This document shows, piece by piece, positions 8,254 to 15,309 of a DNA stretch of 64,000 nucleotides. The translations under genes were made by a program, and so were the position numbers. The DNA comes from a virus, in the IMG/VR virus record IMGVR_UViG_3300027806_000003, positions 1 through 64,000 of that record. One strand, given 5' to 3'. The notes under the pieces were generated by a model. The model did no database searches. It was not told where the DNA came from and saw nothing but the letters and a program-made list of their open reading frames with translations. How positions within the stretch are numbered: the first letter of the stretch is position 1; every line of letters starts with the position of its first letter.

Positions 8254-8498
8254 GGCCTGCCCGCTTCCTGCGTCATGCGCACAAGTTCAAAGGCCACAAG
8301 CTGCTCGCGCAGCCCCGGCTCAAAGGCGTCGATCTCCCTCGGGTCGATCGCAAATCGCTCGCACACCCGCAGGTGCATGTACAGCCCGGTGTACGCCAGG
8401 CCCGCATCGGCCTTGCCGACAAGGCCCAGGAGCCGTTCATCGTCGGCCTCCGCCGCGGTCGGTCGTTGCCTCTGCTCGCCGCGGCCCGAGCGGATCAG
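8250..8498 (-). CDS. Tail assembly chaperone T extension, made by -1 frameshift
   Basis: This reading frame has no start of its own. It continues from the upstream gene after a -1 slip at GGGAAAC (8504-8498) and adds 82 residues to give a 306-residue fusion. The product reads KLIRSGRGEQ, then DDERLLGLVGKADAGLAYTG, then LRVCERFAIDPREIDAFEPG, which resembles the T part of lambda GT-type chaperones. It ends at a TGA overlapping the next start (ATGA). The extension would recruit tail tube subunits to the tape measure during assembly, as known for lambda G/GT. Confidence 0.75.
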   Translation of the reverse strand: MIRSGRGEQRQRPTAAEADDERLLGLVGKADAGLAYTGLYMHLRVCERFAIDPREIDAFEPGLREQLVAFELVRMTQEAGRP

Positions 8499-9169
8499 TT
8501 TCCCACCAGCCCCAGCTGCTGCTCCCTGCCCAGCGCCGCGCCGCTGGTGTCCTCAAGGGCCGCTCGCAGGTGCCGCAGCAGCCTGTGCGTCGCGGCCCGG
8601 GCCGCCTCCTGCGGGCTTGAGGCGTGCTCCTGGGCCGCATCGCGGCAGATCGCCTCGGCCGCCTGAGCCAAAGGCGATTGGCCCGCGGCAAAGAGCGGGT
8701 CATCGAGCATTTGGCCGATGATCGCCGCCGCCGCGGCCCGGTCCCTGGCCTTGCGCGCACCCAGCGTCGTCGGCCCGGCCTCGAGCCCGACCAGCCGCAC
8801 AAACGCGTCCTGCAGTTCCTGGGCCGTGACCAGTCCGAGCAACCTCTCGGCCAGCTCGCCAAGGGCCTCGGGGCTGTCGCCGGTGGCCCACGGCTTGCCG
8901 CCGTTGACCTGCGCGTCGCACATCTTCCCCGCCACGGCCACCCGCGCGGCCATGAGCGTCAGGTTGTGGTCGGCGCGGCTTCTGGACGGCCCGGCCGCCC
9001 CGGCCCCGGCGCCCTTGCGGACCGCCGCCGCGTCGTAGATCGCCCCCACGGCGTTCTCGACCGCCGCCACATCGCGGGCGCTCAGCCCGCTGAGCACCAC
9101 CGAGCACCCGCCGATCGGCACCGCCTCGCTGGCCATCGCCCGCGCAAATCCCGCCAAACTGAACATCGC
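8495..9169 (-). CDS. Tail assembly chaperone G
   Basis: The 224-residue protein starts MFSLAGFARAMASEAVPIGG at an ATG with AAAGGA nine bases upstream; in-frame ATGs upstream lie in the octamer array. It is mainly helical, as G-type chaperones are. The last codons GGA AAC TGA, preceded by G, form the slippery heptamer GGGAAAC directly before the stop, so a fraction of ribosomes should slip to the -1 frame and make the longer GT product. Position between tail tube and tape measure fits the conserved tail chaperone slot. Confidence 0.78.
   Translation of the reverse strand, partial: AMFSLAGFARAMASEAVPIGGCSVVLSGLSARDVAAVENAVGAIYDAAAVRKGAGAGAAGPSRSRADHNLTLMAARVAVAGKMCDAQVNGGKPWATGDSPEALGELAERLLGLVTAQELQDAFVRLVGLEAGPTTLGARKARDRAAAAAIIGQMLDDPLFAAGQSPLAQAAEAICRDAAQEHASSPQEAARAATHRLLRHLRAALEDTSGAALGREQQLGLVGN
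8498..8504 (-). promoter_or_regulatory. Programmed -1 frameshift site GGGAAAC
   Basis: The heptamer fits X XXY YYZ in the correct frame (codons GGA AAC preceded by G) and abuts the zero-frame stop. Lambda uses GGGAAAG at the equivalent place. After slipping, the -1 frame stays open for 82 codons with chaperone-like sequence. Confidence 0.8.
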
Positions 9170-9183
9170 GCCCATTCCTTTCC

Positions 9184-9231
9184 GCTTTGCCCTTTGCTGC
9201 TTTGCTGCTTTGCCCTTTGCCCTTTGCCCTT
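9184..9231. repeat. Octamer array, TTTGCTGC/TTTGCCC type
   Basis: Seven degenerate 7-8 base units of TTTGCCC and TTTGCTGC fill the gap between the tail tube stop (9244) and the start of the chaperone gene (9169). Confidence 0.8.
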
Positions 9232-9243
9232 CCCACCCCCCCC

Positions 9244-9738
9244 TTACGCCGTCGCGTCCCAAGCGTCCTCGATCGCGGGCATGTTCTTGCACCGGATCGT
9301 CAGCGTCCAGGTGTCGTGGCTGTCGGTAGAGCTGCTCAGCACCGCGTTGGTCACGCGCGAGCGTGCGAAGGTCTGCGTCACGCCCGAGGTTGCGCCGAAG
9401 TACGCCAAGCGCGTGATGCGGAGGTCCACCTCCGAGCGCAGGCCCGCGGCGGTGTGGGCCGGGCGCAGGGCCGCCACGGCGTTGTCGGTCCCGCTGAAGG
9501 TGCCCGTGGTGACCTTGATCACCAGCGTCAGCTCCCCTTCCTGCTGGCCGAGCACGTAGGTGCTGCCAAGCACGCCGTACTGCTCATCGGTGTACTCGCG
9601 CGGGCCGGGCTCGGTGATCTGCAGGCTCTGCGGCACCACGCCGAGGATCTCCTCGAACGTGCCCGAGCCCGCGGGCTTGATCTCGACCTTGCCGCCGGAG
9701 TTAAAGTGCGTGTTGTTGCCCGAGTTCTTGGCCGCCAT
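9244..9738 (-). CDS. Major tail tube protein, phage 1
   Basis: A 164-residue beta-rich protein starting MAAKNSGNNTHFNSGGKVEI with AAAGGAGCATGAACC upstream. It contains an EGELTLVIKVTTGTFSG stretch and ends with DTWTLTIRCKNMPAIEDAW, consistent with a tail tube fold. The gene immediately precedes the tail chaperone pair, the conserved location for the tube gene. It is isolated from both neighbours by octamer arrays, perhaps reflecting its own high expression. Assignment is by position and fold pattern. Confidence 0.72.
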   Translation of the reverse strand: MAAKNSGNNTHFNSGGKVEIKPAGSGTFEEILGVVPQSLQITEPGPREYTDEQYGVLGSTYVLGQQEGELTLVIKVTTGTFSGTDNAVAALRPAHTAAGLRSEVDLRITRLAYFGATSGVTQTFARSRVTNAVLSSSTDSHDTWTLTIRCKNMPAIEDAWDATA

Positions 9739-9750
9739 GGTTCATGCTCC

Positions 9751-9838
9751 TTTGTTTGCTGCTCTGCCCTTTGCTGCTCTGCCCTTTGCTGCTCTGGCCT
9801 TTGCCGATTTGCTGCTTTGCCCTTTGCTGCTTTGGCCT
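9751..9838. repeat. Octamer array, TTTGCTGC/TCTGCCC type
   Basis: The longest array of this type: about eleven units of TTTGCTGC, TCTGCCC and TTTGGCC, running from the tail tube ribosome binding site almost to the stop of the upstream gene. Confidence 0.8.
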
Positions 9839-9848
9839 CTCGGCCCGC

Positions 9849-10427
9849 TCATCCCACCTGGAACGCCGCCTGAATCACCGTCACCTCCGTCAGCCCCGCC
9901 CGGTCGTGCGCATCGGCGACCGTCGCCCGCACGCACGAGGCCACGGCAAAGTCCGCCGCGGGCACGGGGGGCTGTCTGCTTGAGCCCATGGCCAGCAGCG
10001 CCCGCAGCAGCGTCTGCACCGCCTGCGGGTGCCGCCACGCGCTGCGCTGCTGCTGGTTCTGGCTCTCAGCGGGCGAGCCTCCGCTGCGTCCGCTGGGCGT
10101 CACAACCTCGAGCTCGACCGTCACCTCGCTCATGCTCACGTTGACATTGCCCTGCGCATCGGGCGGCGTGGCCCCGTGCCGCGTGGCGGTGTACGAAACG
10201 CCGTTGATCCTGATCCACGAGCCGGGGATCGGCGCCGCTCCCTCGTGGTCCTGGTCCGACGGATCGCCATCACCAACATCCGCATCAGGGTCCGGCTGGC
10301 ATCCGATCAGGGGCAGGTACTCGGCAAAGACCTCCTCGGGGTGCCCGGCGTTGGCCAGCACCTTGGCCGTAGCCATGAGATATTCCACCAGCGCCTTGTA
10401 GAGTCCGGCGTGATCCATCATCGCCAT
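9849..10427 (-). CDS. Tail completion-type protein
   Basis: The 192-residue protein starts with a helix MAMMDHAGLYKALVEYLMATAKVLAN after AAAGGA at good spacing, then an acidic loop and beta strands (SWIRINGVSYTATRHGA, VSMSEVTVELEVVTPSGR), then a helical region HPQAVQTLLRALLAM. The order of an N-terminal helix and a beta core fits tail terminator or completion proteins that lie just before the tail tube. It occupies the same slot as the prophage 2 protein at 50640. Family not certain. Confidence 0.65.
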   Translation of the reverse strand: MAMMDHAGLYKALVEYLMATAKVLANAGHPEEVFAEYLPLIGCQPDPDADVGDGDPSDQDHEGAAPIPGSWIRINGVSYTATRHGATPPDAQGNVNVSMSEVTVELEVVTPSGRSGGSPAESQNQQQRSAWRHPQAVQTLLRALLAMGSSRQPPVPAADFAVASCVRATVADAHDRAGLTEVTVIQAAFQVG

Positions 10428-10445
10428 CGCGTGCGTCCTTTGCTT

Positions 10446-10835
10446 TTACCCGGCCTTGGGCCCGGTGGTTGAGAGCACCAGAAACTTGCCGTCGCTGACG
10501 CTCCTGGCGTCGGCGATGTGCCGCGTGATATCACCGTCGATCAGCGTCCACCCTCGCTCGGGCCGGTACTGCGTGCCGTCCTGGTTCAGGTCGGCCAGCA
10601 GCACCGTGTACTCGATCGTCGAGCTCCTGCGCGACGCCCCGCCCATGCCGCCGCCGGCATAGATCAGGCTCTCCTCTCCCCGCACCGCCTGCACGCTCAG
10701 GCTCACGTCGGTCCCGCCGATCGTGCCCTGCTCGATGTTCATCCGCCCGCTGGCGATGCGCCCCTTGAGCGTGACGGTCCGCCCCAGTACCGCCGCCACC
10801 TCCCCGCGCAGATACGCCGCCAGTTGAGCATCCAA
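10446..10835 (-). CDS. Head-tail connector-type protein
   Basis: A TTG start at 10835 is chosen because GGAAGGAG lies six bases upstream and the region before it is an octamer array. The 129-residue protein begins DAQLAAYLRGEVAAVLGR and has beta strands (TVEYTVLLADLNQDG-like and RGWTLIDGDITRHIADARS). It corresponds in position and general pattern to the prophage 2 gene at 51113. The function in head closure is inferred from order. Confidence 0.6.
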   Translation of the reverse strand: MDAQLAAYLRGEVAAVLGRTVTLKGRIASGRMNIEQGTIGGTDVSLSVQAVRGEESLIYAGGGMGGASRRSSTIEYTVLLADLNQDGTQYRPERGWTLIDGDITRHIADARSVSDGKFLVLSTTGPKAG

Positions 10836-10850
10836 GCGCGACTCCTTCCC

Positions 10851-10893
10851 ACGCCACTGCGCCACTCTGCCACTGCGCCACTCCGCCACTTCC
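10851..10893. repeat. Octamer array, GCCACTGC type
   Basis: Five units of GCCACTNN with 8-base periodicity between the stop at 10899 and the TTG start at 10835. Confidence 0.8.
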
Positions 10894-10898
10894 CCGCG

Positions 10899-11528
10899 TC
10901 ACACGCTCCCCACCTCCACCGCCACCGCCGCCGCCGTGCTGCCGCTGGCCGCGGCGAAGGCCTCGACCAGCAGCGCCTCGGCGCCGCTGGGCGCGGGCAG
11001 GATCAGCGCCGCGGGCGTGGTCAACTCCAGCCCAGTGCCGCCTGCCGCGGGGTCGATCGCCACCGGCGAGCCGCGGCCCATCGCCGCCAGGTCCGCCTGG
11101 TACTCGGGCGACGGCGCAAAGTCGATGAACTTGGCCCATCGGTATGAGTTTGGGATTTGCCCATCTCCGCCGCTGGCACCGACCAGCACGGTCCCCGTGG
11201 TCACCGTCGCGGTGCCCAAAAGGCTGATCGTTCCGTCTCGGCCACCGGCGGCCGCTGGTCCGGCCCGCTGCTGAATGGCCCAGATCGCCACACGCACGCC
11301 CGTGTCGTTCACGCCGTCCATCGCCGCGCGAACTTTGAGCATCGCCCGCGGCCCCTCGGGCCCGTTGCGGTCGATGTCCACGCGCCGCACCTGCCGCGCT
11401 CCGCCCGCGTTGGCCGGCATCAGCGCCGCCAGCACATCCTGCCGCGTCACATCACCGATCTGCCGCGGCGTCAGCGCCGCCGCCGTATCGGCCGCCAGCA
11501 CGTTGCCCACAATCGCCACCCTGTTCAT
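10899..11528 (-). CDS. Phage structural protein, uncharacterised
   Basis: The ATG at 11528 follows GGAGCGACC and gives 209 residues. The sequence opens MNRVAIVGNVLAADTAAAL, has PRQIGDVTRQDVLAALMP and a Gly/Ser/Ala-rich beta region, and ends in a low-complexity alanine-rich segment. It lies between the beta-helix protein and a connector-like protein in the head-tail region. No family recognised. Reading further upstream in frame would only translate repeat family B and the octamer array, so that extension is rejected. Confidence 0.65.
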   Translation of the reverse strand: MNRVAIVGNVLAADTAAALTPRQIGDVTRQDVLAALMPANAGGARQVRRVDIDRNGPEGPRAMLKVRAAMDGVNDTGVRVAIWAIQQRAGPAAAGGRDGTISLLGTATVTTGTVLVGASGGDGQIPNSYRWAKFIDFAPSPEYQADLAAMGRGSPVAIDPAAGGTGLELTTPAALILPAPSGAEALLVEAFAAASGSTAAAVAVEVGSV

Positions 11529-11550
11529 GGTCGCTCCGTTTCTGTTTTCG

Positions 11551-11605
11551 CTCCTCCCCCTGTTCCTACCGGGGGAGGTGCGGCGTCTTCGCCGCGGAGG
11601 GGGTG
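11551..11605. repeat. Repeat family B, copy 2
   Basis: CTCCTCCCCC arm, GGGGGAGGTGCGGCGTCTTC core and closing GCGGAGGGGG, in the gap between two structural genes. Confidence 0.7.
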
Positions 11606-11620
11606 CCTCCGCCTTTGCCT

Positions 11621-11664
11621 CTGCCACTCCGCCACTGCGCCACTCTGCCACTGTGCCACTTCCC
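11621..11664. repeat. Octamer array, GCCACTCC type
   Basis: Five units of GCCACTNN abutting the stop of the beta-helix protein gene at 11671. Confidence 0.8.
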
Positions 11665-11670
11665 GCCCCG

Positions 11671-13896
11671 TCACTGCCTCCCCGGCGCCCGCCTCGGCAC
11701 GCTCGGCCCGATCCACGCCATATCCGCCGGCCTCCCGTCAAGGTCCACCCCGGGCCTCAGCCATCGGATGTACGGCACACCGCCGCGCACAAACGTGCTG
11801 CCGGTGATGAACGGGCTGCCCAGCAGCGTCGGCGATCGTGTGTTGTTGATCCCGAAGAACTCGTTGGTCCCGGCGGAGATGATGTTGTCGATGTCTCGAT
11901 TGCCGAAGTACCCGTTGAACTCCTGGCCGCCCGTGCCGCCGACGGCCGGTGCGCGGTTGCGGATCATCGTCCCGTTGGTGTCCACGCTCAGCGCGTACAC
12001 CCCTTCAAAGGTAAAGGCCGTGTTGGTCGCCGTCACGCGCTCAAAGAGCCCCGCGCTGGTCCGCTGCCTCAGCAGCAGGTGCATGCTCTGGTTGCGGTGG
12101 CCTTTGAACGTCACGGCGCAGTGGCTGAAGATGATCGCCGGATCACCGCCCGGCGTGGTGCCGACGGTGAATGCGGCAAAGAACGTGTCGGCCGTTCCGG
12201 TCCGCGTGCGAAAGTCCAGCGCGATCTCGCAGGCCAGGTAGAGCACATTGTTCGTGCTCCCGCCGGCAAAGCTCGCCAGGACCGATGCGGGCGACGGGGC
12301 CATGCTCGCGGCGATGCGGCTGCTGACAAAGGCCGTGTCGGTGGTGGTGATCAGCGCCGCCAGCGGCCCGGGTGGCTGGGTGCTCTGGATCACGCGGCTC
12401 CGCCAGCTCGTGGCCAGTTCGGGGTTCGGCCGCGCCGCGTTGCCGCGCGGGTCGCTCCCGCCGATGGCCACGAACGATCCACCCGCCGCCATGGCCTCGG
12501 TGTCGATGCGGCAGCGGTAGATGATGGACAGGTCCGGCCCCGGTGCCGATGCGCCCGCGTGGCTGTACCAGCCGTAGGCCACGCCGATCGGCGCCGCGGT
12601 CGTGCCCGTGCCGCTGCTGCCCCCGCCGTTGACGCTCATCAGGTTTCCGAAGCCCAGCCGCTCATCGGCGTAGATCACCTCATTGCGTCCGCCCTCGGTG
12701 TAGCAGACGGCGGTGGTGCTGTTGCCGGTCTGGTCGCCCTGCGTCCAGCCCGAGAAGTTGCCCTGCCAGAGCGTGGTTCCCCCGGTCAGTCCCGCGCTGG
12801 TCACAAGCTGCCCGTAGGCGTGGTGCCCGGTGTAGGCCGCGATGGAGTTTGTCACCGCCGCCACGTTGTTCTGGTGATGCGTCAGGTGTATGGCGTAGGC
12901 CTGGCTCACGCCGTCGGGTCTGTTCATCCCCCAGCCGATCGCCGCGATCGAGTCGATGCGCACGTTGTTGACGTTGCTCGTGCTGATCCCGCGCGTGGTG
13001 CTCACCACCGCTTCCACGCGGCTGTTCGTCGCCCAGTTGGTGGCCCGGGCCGCCCGCGGCCGCACAAAGAGCCGCTGGTTGGTCGTGTCGTACACGGCGC
13101 TGTCCTGCCCCGCGTCGGCCTGCATCGCCGTCAGCGCCGTATCGAGCGTGGTCCCCGCGGCCAGCCGCCCGTACCAGCGGATCGTGTTTGTGCCCAAGCC
13201 GTACGCGCGGCCGTCGACCGGGTCGGTCTCGGCGTAGAGCACGTGGTACACCACATTGCTCTCGGTCCGGTGCCAGATCGCCGTGTACGCCGCGTTGATC
13301 GCGGTGCTGGCGGTCCAGTCGCCGGAGTAGGGGGCCAGCGTGCCGCGCAGTTGCGGCAGCCGTGCGCGGTCGCCCGCGGTGTGGGTGCCGGCCGTCAGCG
13401 CCGGGTCGATGTACGAGGAGAAACTGAAGTTGTCAACCGCCGGCAGATCGATCTGCGAGCCGGCCAGGTTGCCCGTGTCCACGCGCAGCGTATCGCCGCG
13501 GCGCAGGTACCAGGTCCAGTTCGGCCCGCTGGTCACGCTGGCCATCAGCGACCGCAGGTCGGCCGTGTGCCGCACCCCGTAGGCCGTCGCGGGCGTGAGC
13601 CCATCGCGGCCGCCGCCGCTGATCGCCCCGGTGGCCGAGCCGTTGGCATCGAATCGCACAAACCGCACCGAGCGCCCGGGAGCCGTGATCGGCGTCCGCC
13701 GCAGGATCAGCTCGATCGCCGCCTCAACGTAGTCCAGCTCAGCCACGGTCCCCGGCGCAGGCGGCGCACCGAGCGTCCCGATCACCAGCCGATTCTGCGC
13801 CGCCGCCGAAGGCACCAGCAGCACGAACACCATCGCCGCCGCGAACACCACCAGCGACACCACCGCCGCCGTCAGATTGCGCAGAACAGTCCGCAT
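11671..13896 (-). CDS. Secreted beta-helix-type protein, phage 1
   Basis: The ATG at 13896 follows GAGGTG at six bases. The 741-residue product has a classical signal peptide (residues about 1-33, a long hydrophobic core ending PSAAA before QNRL), so the predicted mature protein is exported. The body has repeated short strands with Asn/Thr/Gly turns and histidine clusters (GVSQAYAIHLTHHQNN, AYTGHHAYGQLVT), as in right-handed parallel beta-helix tail spikes or polysaccharide-active proteins. It is a clear homologue of the 710-residue prophage 2 protein at 56315, which has no signal peptide. It sits among head genes rather than at the tail end. Confidence 0.7.
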   Translation of the reverse strand: MRTVLRNLTAAVVSLVVFAAAMVFVLLVPSAAAQNRLVIGTLGAPPAPGTVAELDYVEAAIELILRRTPITAPGRSVRFVRFDANGSATGAISGGGRDGLTPATAYGVRHTADLRSLMASVTSGPNWTWYLRRGDTLRVDTGNLAGSQIDLPAVDNFSFSSYIDPALTAGTHTAGDRARLPQLRGTLAPYSGDWTASTAINAAYTAIWHRTESNVVYHVLYAETDPVDGRAYGLGTNTIRWYGRLAAGTTLDTALTAMQADAGQDSAVYDTTNQRLFVRPRAARATNWATNSRVEAVVSTTRGISTSNVNNVRIDSIAAIGWGMNRPDGVSQAYAIHLTHHQNNVAAVTNSIAAYTGHHAYGQLVTSAGLTGGTTLWQGNFSGWTQGDQTGNSTTAVCYTEGGRNEVIYADERLGFGNLMSVNGGGSSGTGTTAAPIGVAYGWYSHAGASAPGPDLSIIYRCRIDTEAMAAGGSFVAIGGSDPRGNAARPNPELATSWRSRVIQSTQPPGPLAALITTTDTAFVSSRIAASMAPSPASVLASFAGGSTNNVLYLACEIALDFRTRTGTADTFFAAFTVGTTPGGDPAIIFSHCAVTFKGHRNQSMHLLLRQRTSAGLFERVTATNTAFTFEGVYALSVDTNGTMIRNRAPAVGGTGGQEFNGYFGNRDIDNIISAGTNEFFGINNTRSPTLLGSPFITGSTFVRGGVPYIRWLRPGVDLDGRPADMAWIGPSVPRRAPGRQ

Positions 13897-13910
13897 CGAG
13901 CACACCTCGG

Positions 13911-13978
13911 AAATGGTCAAATGTCCAAATCAGAACCGGCCATCGGCCCCCGGCCATCGGCCATCGGCCCCCGGCTCT
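13911..13978. repeat. Octamer and GGCCATCGG arrays
   Basis: A short degenerate AAATGGTC array around the start region is followed by repeats of GGCCATCGG and CCCCCGGCC (13937-13978). The second type recurs near 39088 and 40628. Confidence 0.7.
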
Positions 13979-13983
13979 TCAAG

Positions 13984-14062
13984 CTCCTCCCCCGCCAACT
14001 GTGAGATTGGCCACCGGGGGAGGTGCCGCGCGCCACCTGTCATCCAGTCCGCGGAGGGGGCG
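13984..14062. repeat. Repeat family B, copy 3
   Basis: CTCCTCCCCC arm, GAGATTGGCCACCGGGGGAG, then GTGCCGCG and closing GCGGAGGGGGCG. Closest to the copy at 18904. Confidence 0.75.
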
Positions 14063-14073
14063 TCTCCCTTTGC

Positions 14074-14126
14074 CGCTTTGCCCTTTGCTGTTTTTCCCTC
14101 TGCCACTCTGCCACTGCGCCACTGCG
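14074..14126. repeat. Mixed octamer arrays
   Basis: TTTGCCGC/TTTGCCC units (14074-14098) run directly into GCCACTCT/GCCACTGC units, ending at the stop of the small membrane protein gene (14127). Confidence 0.75.
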
Positions 14127-14432
14127 TCACTCTGCCTTCAGATACCGCTCATTCCTCTCCGCCCGTCCTTCCATTCGGCCGAGCCTCTCCCGCACCGCCG
14201 TCAGGTCATCGCTGACCTTCTGCAGCTTGGTCTCAACGGCCTTGAGTGTCGTGCTGATCGACTCGAGCTCGCGTTCGCTGGTGGCGCTGGTCTGCCCGCC
14301 CTGGCCGAGCACCGACGGGATCTGCCCGCCGCCGATCCCCAGCGCCGCCGCGATACACATCAAGAGCACGGCCTGCGGCACCTTCAGCACCACCGCCGGC
14401 TTCTCCTGATGGCTCTTCCCGCTGATCGTCAT
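14127..14432 (-). CDS. Small membrane protein with coiled coil, i-spanin-like
   Basis: The ATG at 14432 follows GGAGG at six bases and gives 101 residues; an upstream in-frame start would lie in repeat family A. One transmembrane helix (about 14-36, AVVLKVPQAVLLMCIAAALGIGGG) is followed by a heptad-patterned coiled coil (ELESISTTLKAVETKLQKVSDDL to the end). It sits beside a lipoprotein gene, an arrangement shared with prophage 2 (48522 and 48737). An inner-membrane spanin or a holin is possible; neither can be proved from sequence. Confidence 0.65.
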   Translation of the reverse strand: MTISGKSHQEKPAVVLKVPQAVLLMCIAAALGIGGGQIPSVLGQGGQTSATSERELESISTTLKAVETKLQKVSDDLTAVRERLGRMEGRAERNERYLKAE

Positions 14433-14455
14433 CGCCATCCTCCGCATGTTGTATT

Positions 14456-14554
14456 CGGCCCCAACGGGGCCGAGGTGTGTAGCCACGGGTGCATCGCAGC
14501 GCAACCCGTGGATGTCTCATCACGCTTGGTCCTGCCCCGGCAGGGGCAGAGGAA
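14456..14554. repeat. Repeat family A, copy 1
   Basis: Three palindromic modules: CGGCCCC-aac-GGGGCCG, AGCCACGGGT ... ACCCGTGG, and CTGCCCC-ggc-AGGGGCAG followed by AGGAA. Same order in the copies at 23851, 24996, 39182 and 41800. Confidence 0.85.
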
Positions 14555-15160
14555 TCACGGCGCGCCCGCGGCCGTGCGGATCGCCTGGCCGAGCACATCA
14601 CCGATCATCTGGCCGACTTCGCCCTGGGCCTTGAGCTGCTCGATCACCAGCGCCCGCTGGTCCTCGCTGAGCTTGACCCAGTAGGCCACGAGCCGGTCAT
14701 AAGCCTCGTTGCTGGCCCTGGTCGGCTCGCTGGCCGTGGTTGTCAGCGCAAAGCCCTTCAGGTCGATGATCCCGGTTTTGGGGTCCACCTTGGCGTTGTC
14801 GGCCCTGATGTTGATGTCCGTGCCGCTGGCCACGTTGCCGATGAGCGTGCCATCGGGGAGCCTTCGCGTGTACAGCGTGCGCTGGGTCTGGTTTTGCGCC
14901 CACCAGCGGGCTTCCTGGTCGTTGACCACGGCGTATCCGGCCGGGCCGGTGCCGGTGGATTGGAGCGTCTCGCGTCCATCGGGCTCGAACACCCCGCCGA
15001 TGGTGATGGGGCTTGAGTTTTCAACGCGTCCGGTGGCCGCGTCGATCTGCGCCCGCGTCCCCGGCGCCACCGCCGTCTGCACGCACGCGGGCAGAATCAT
15101 CGCCGCCGCGGCGATCATCATCAGGGCCAAGGCCATCATCATCATCCTGACATTGCTCAT
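14555..15160 (-). CDS. Phage lipoprotein, o-spanin candidate
   Basis: A 201-residue protein whose first 26 residues form a lipoprotein signal peptide with lipobox LPAC and lipidated Cys26; the hydrophobic core is unusually rich in methionine (nine in 21 residues). The mature part has an extracytoplasmic beta-type region and a helical C-terminus (EDQRALVIEQLKAQGEVGQM). It starts after AAAGGAACATGCC. Together with the membrane coiled-coil protein downstream it could form a two-component lysis device or a superinfection protein; that is inference from the pairing. Confidence 0.65.
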   Translation of the reverse strand: MSNVRMMMMALALMMIAAAAMILPACVQTAVAPGTRAQIDAATGRVENSSPITIGGVFEPDGRETLQSTGTGPAGYAVVNDQEARWWAQNQTQRTLYTRRLPDGTLIGNVASGTDINIRADNAKVDPKTGIIDLKGFALTTTASEPTRASNEAYDRLVAYWVKLSEDQRALVIEQLKAQGEVGQMIGDVLGQAIRTAAGAP

Positions 15161-15190
15161 GGCATGTTCCTTTGCGTTGCTGCCAGAATC

Positions 15191-15225
15191 AACAAAAGGG
15201 CGGCGTCGGCATGGAGCCGGACGCC
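15191..15225 (-). terminator. Terminator after the major capsid gene
   Basis: On the minus strand GGCGTCCGGC pairs with GCC-GACGCC across a short loop, then GCCC and TTTTGTT. It lies about 85 bases after the capsid stop and just before the lipoprotein ribosome binding site. Confidence 0.65.
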
Positions 15226-15236
15226 ACCCCGTGGGG

Positions 15237-15296
15237 GGTGCAGAAGTGGTCGGTGCAGAAGTGGTCGGTGCAGAAGTGGTTGGTGCAGAAGTTGCA
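15237..15296. repeat. 15-bp tandem repeat, four copies
   Basis: Unit GGTGCAGAAGTGGTC, copies at 15237, 15252, 15267 and 15282; the fourth is degenerate. It lies between the capsid stop (15310) and the terminator hairpin, outside any gene. Confidence 0.85.
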
Positions 15297-15309
15297 GATG
15301 CGGCCCGAT

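Noticed and set aside
9184-9838. Octamer arrays as CRISPR
   Set aside because: Units are 7-8 bases with no spacers and no cas genes; they are simple tandem arrays.
11275-14004. Very long plus-strand open frame of about 900 codons opposite the beta-helix and neighbouring genes
   Set aside because: It is rich in Arg, Pro, His and Ala with no motifs, crosses several intergenic repeats, and is a high-GC shadow of minus-strand genes with clear ribosome binding sites and homology. The similar long plus frames at 15172-18687, 37471-41016 and 56312-59194 are rejected for the same reason.
15172-15236. Rho-independent terminator on the plus strand here
   Set aside because: The hairpin is followed by T residues only on the minus strand, so only the minus orientation is annotated.
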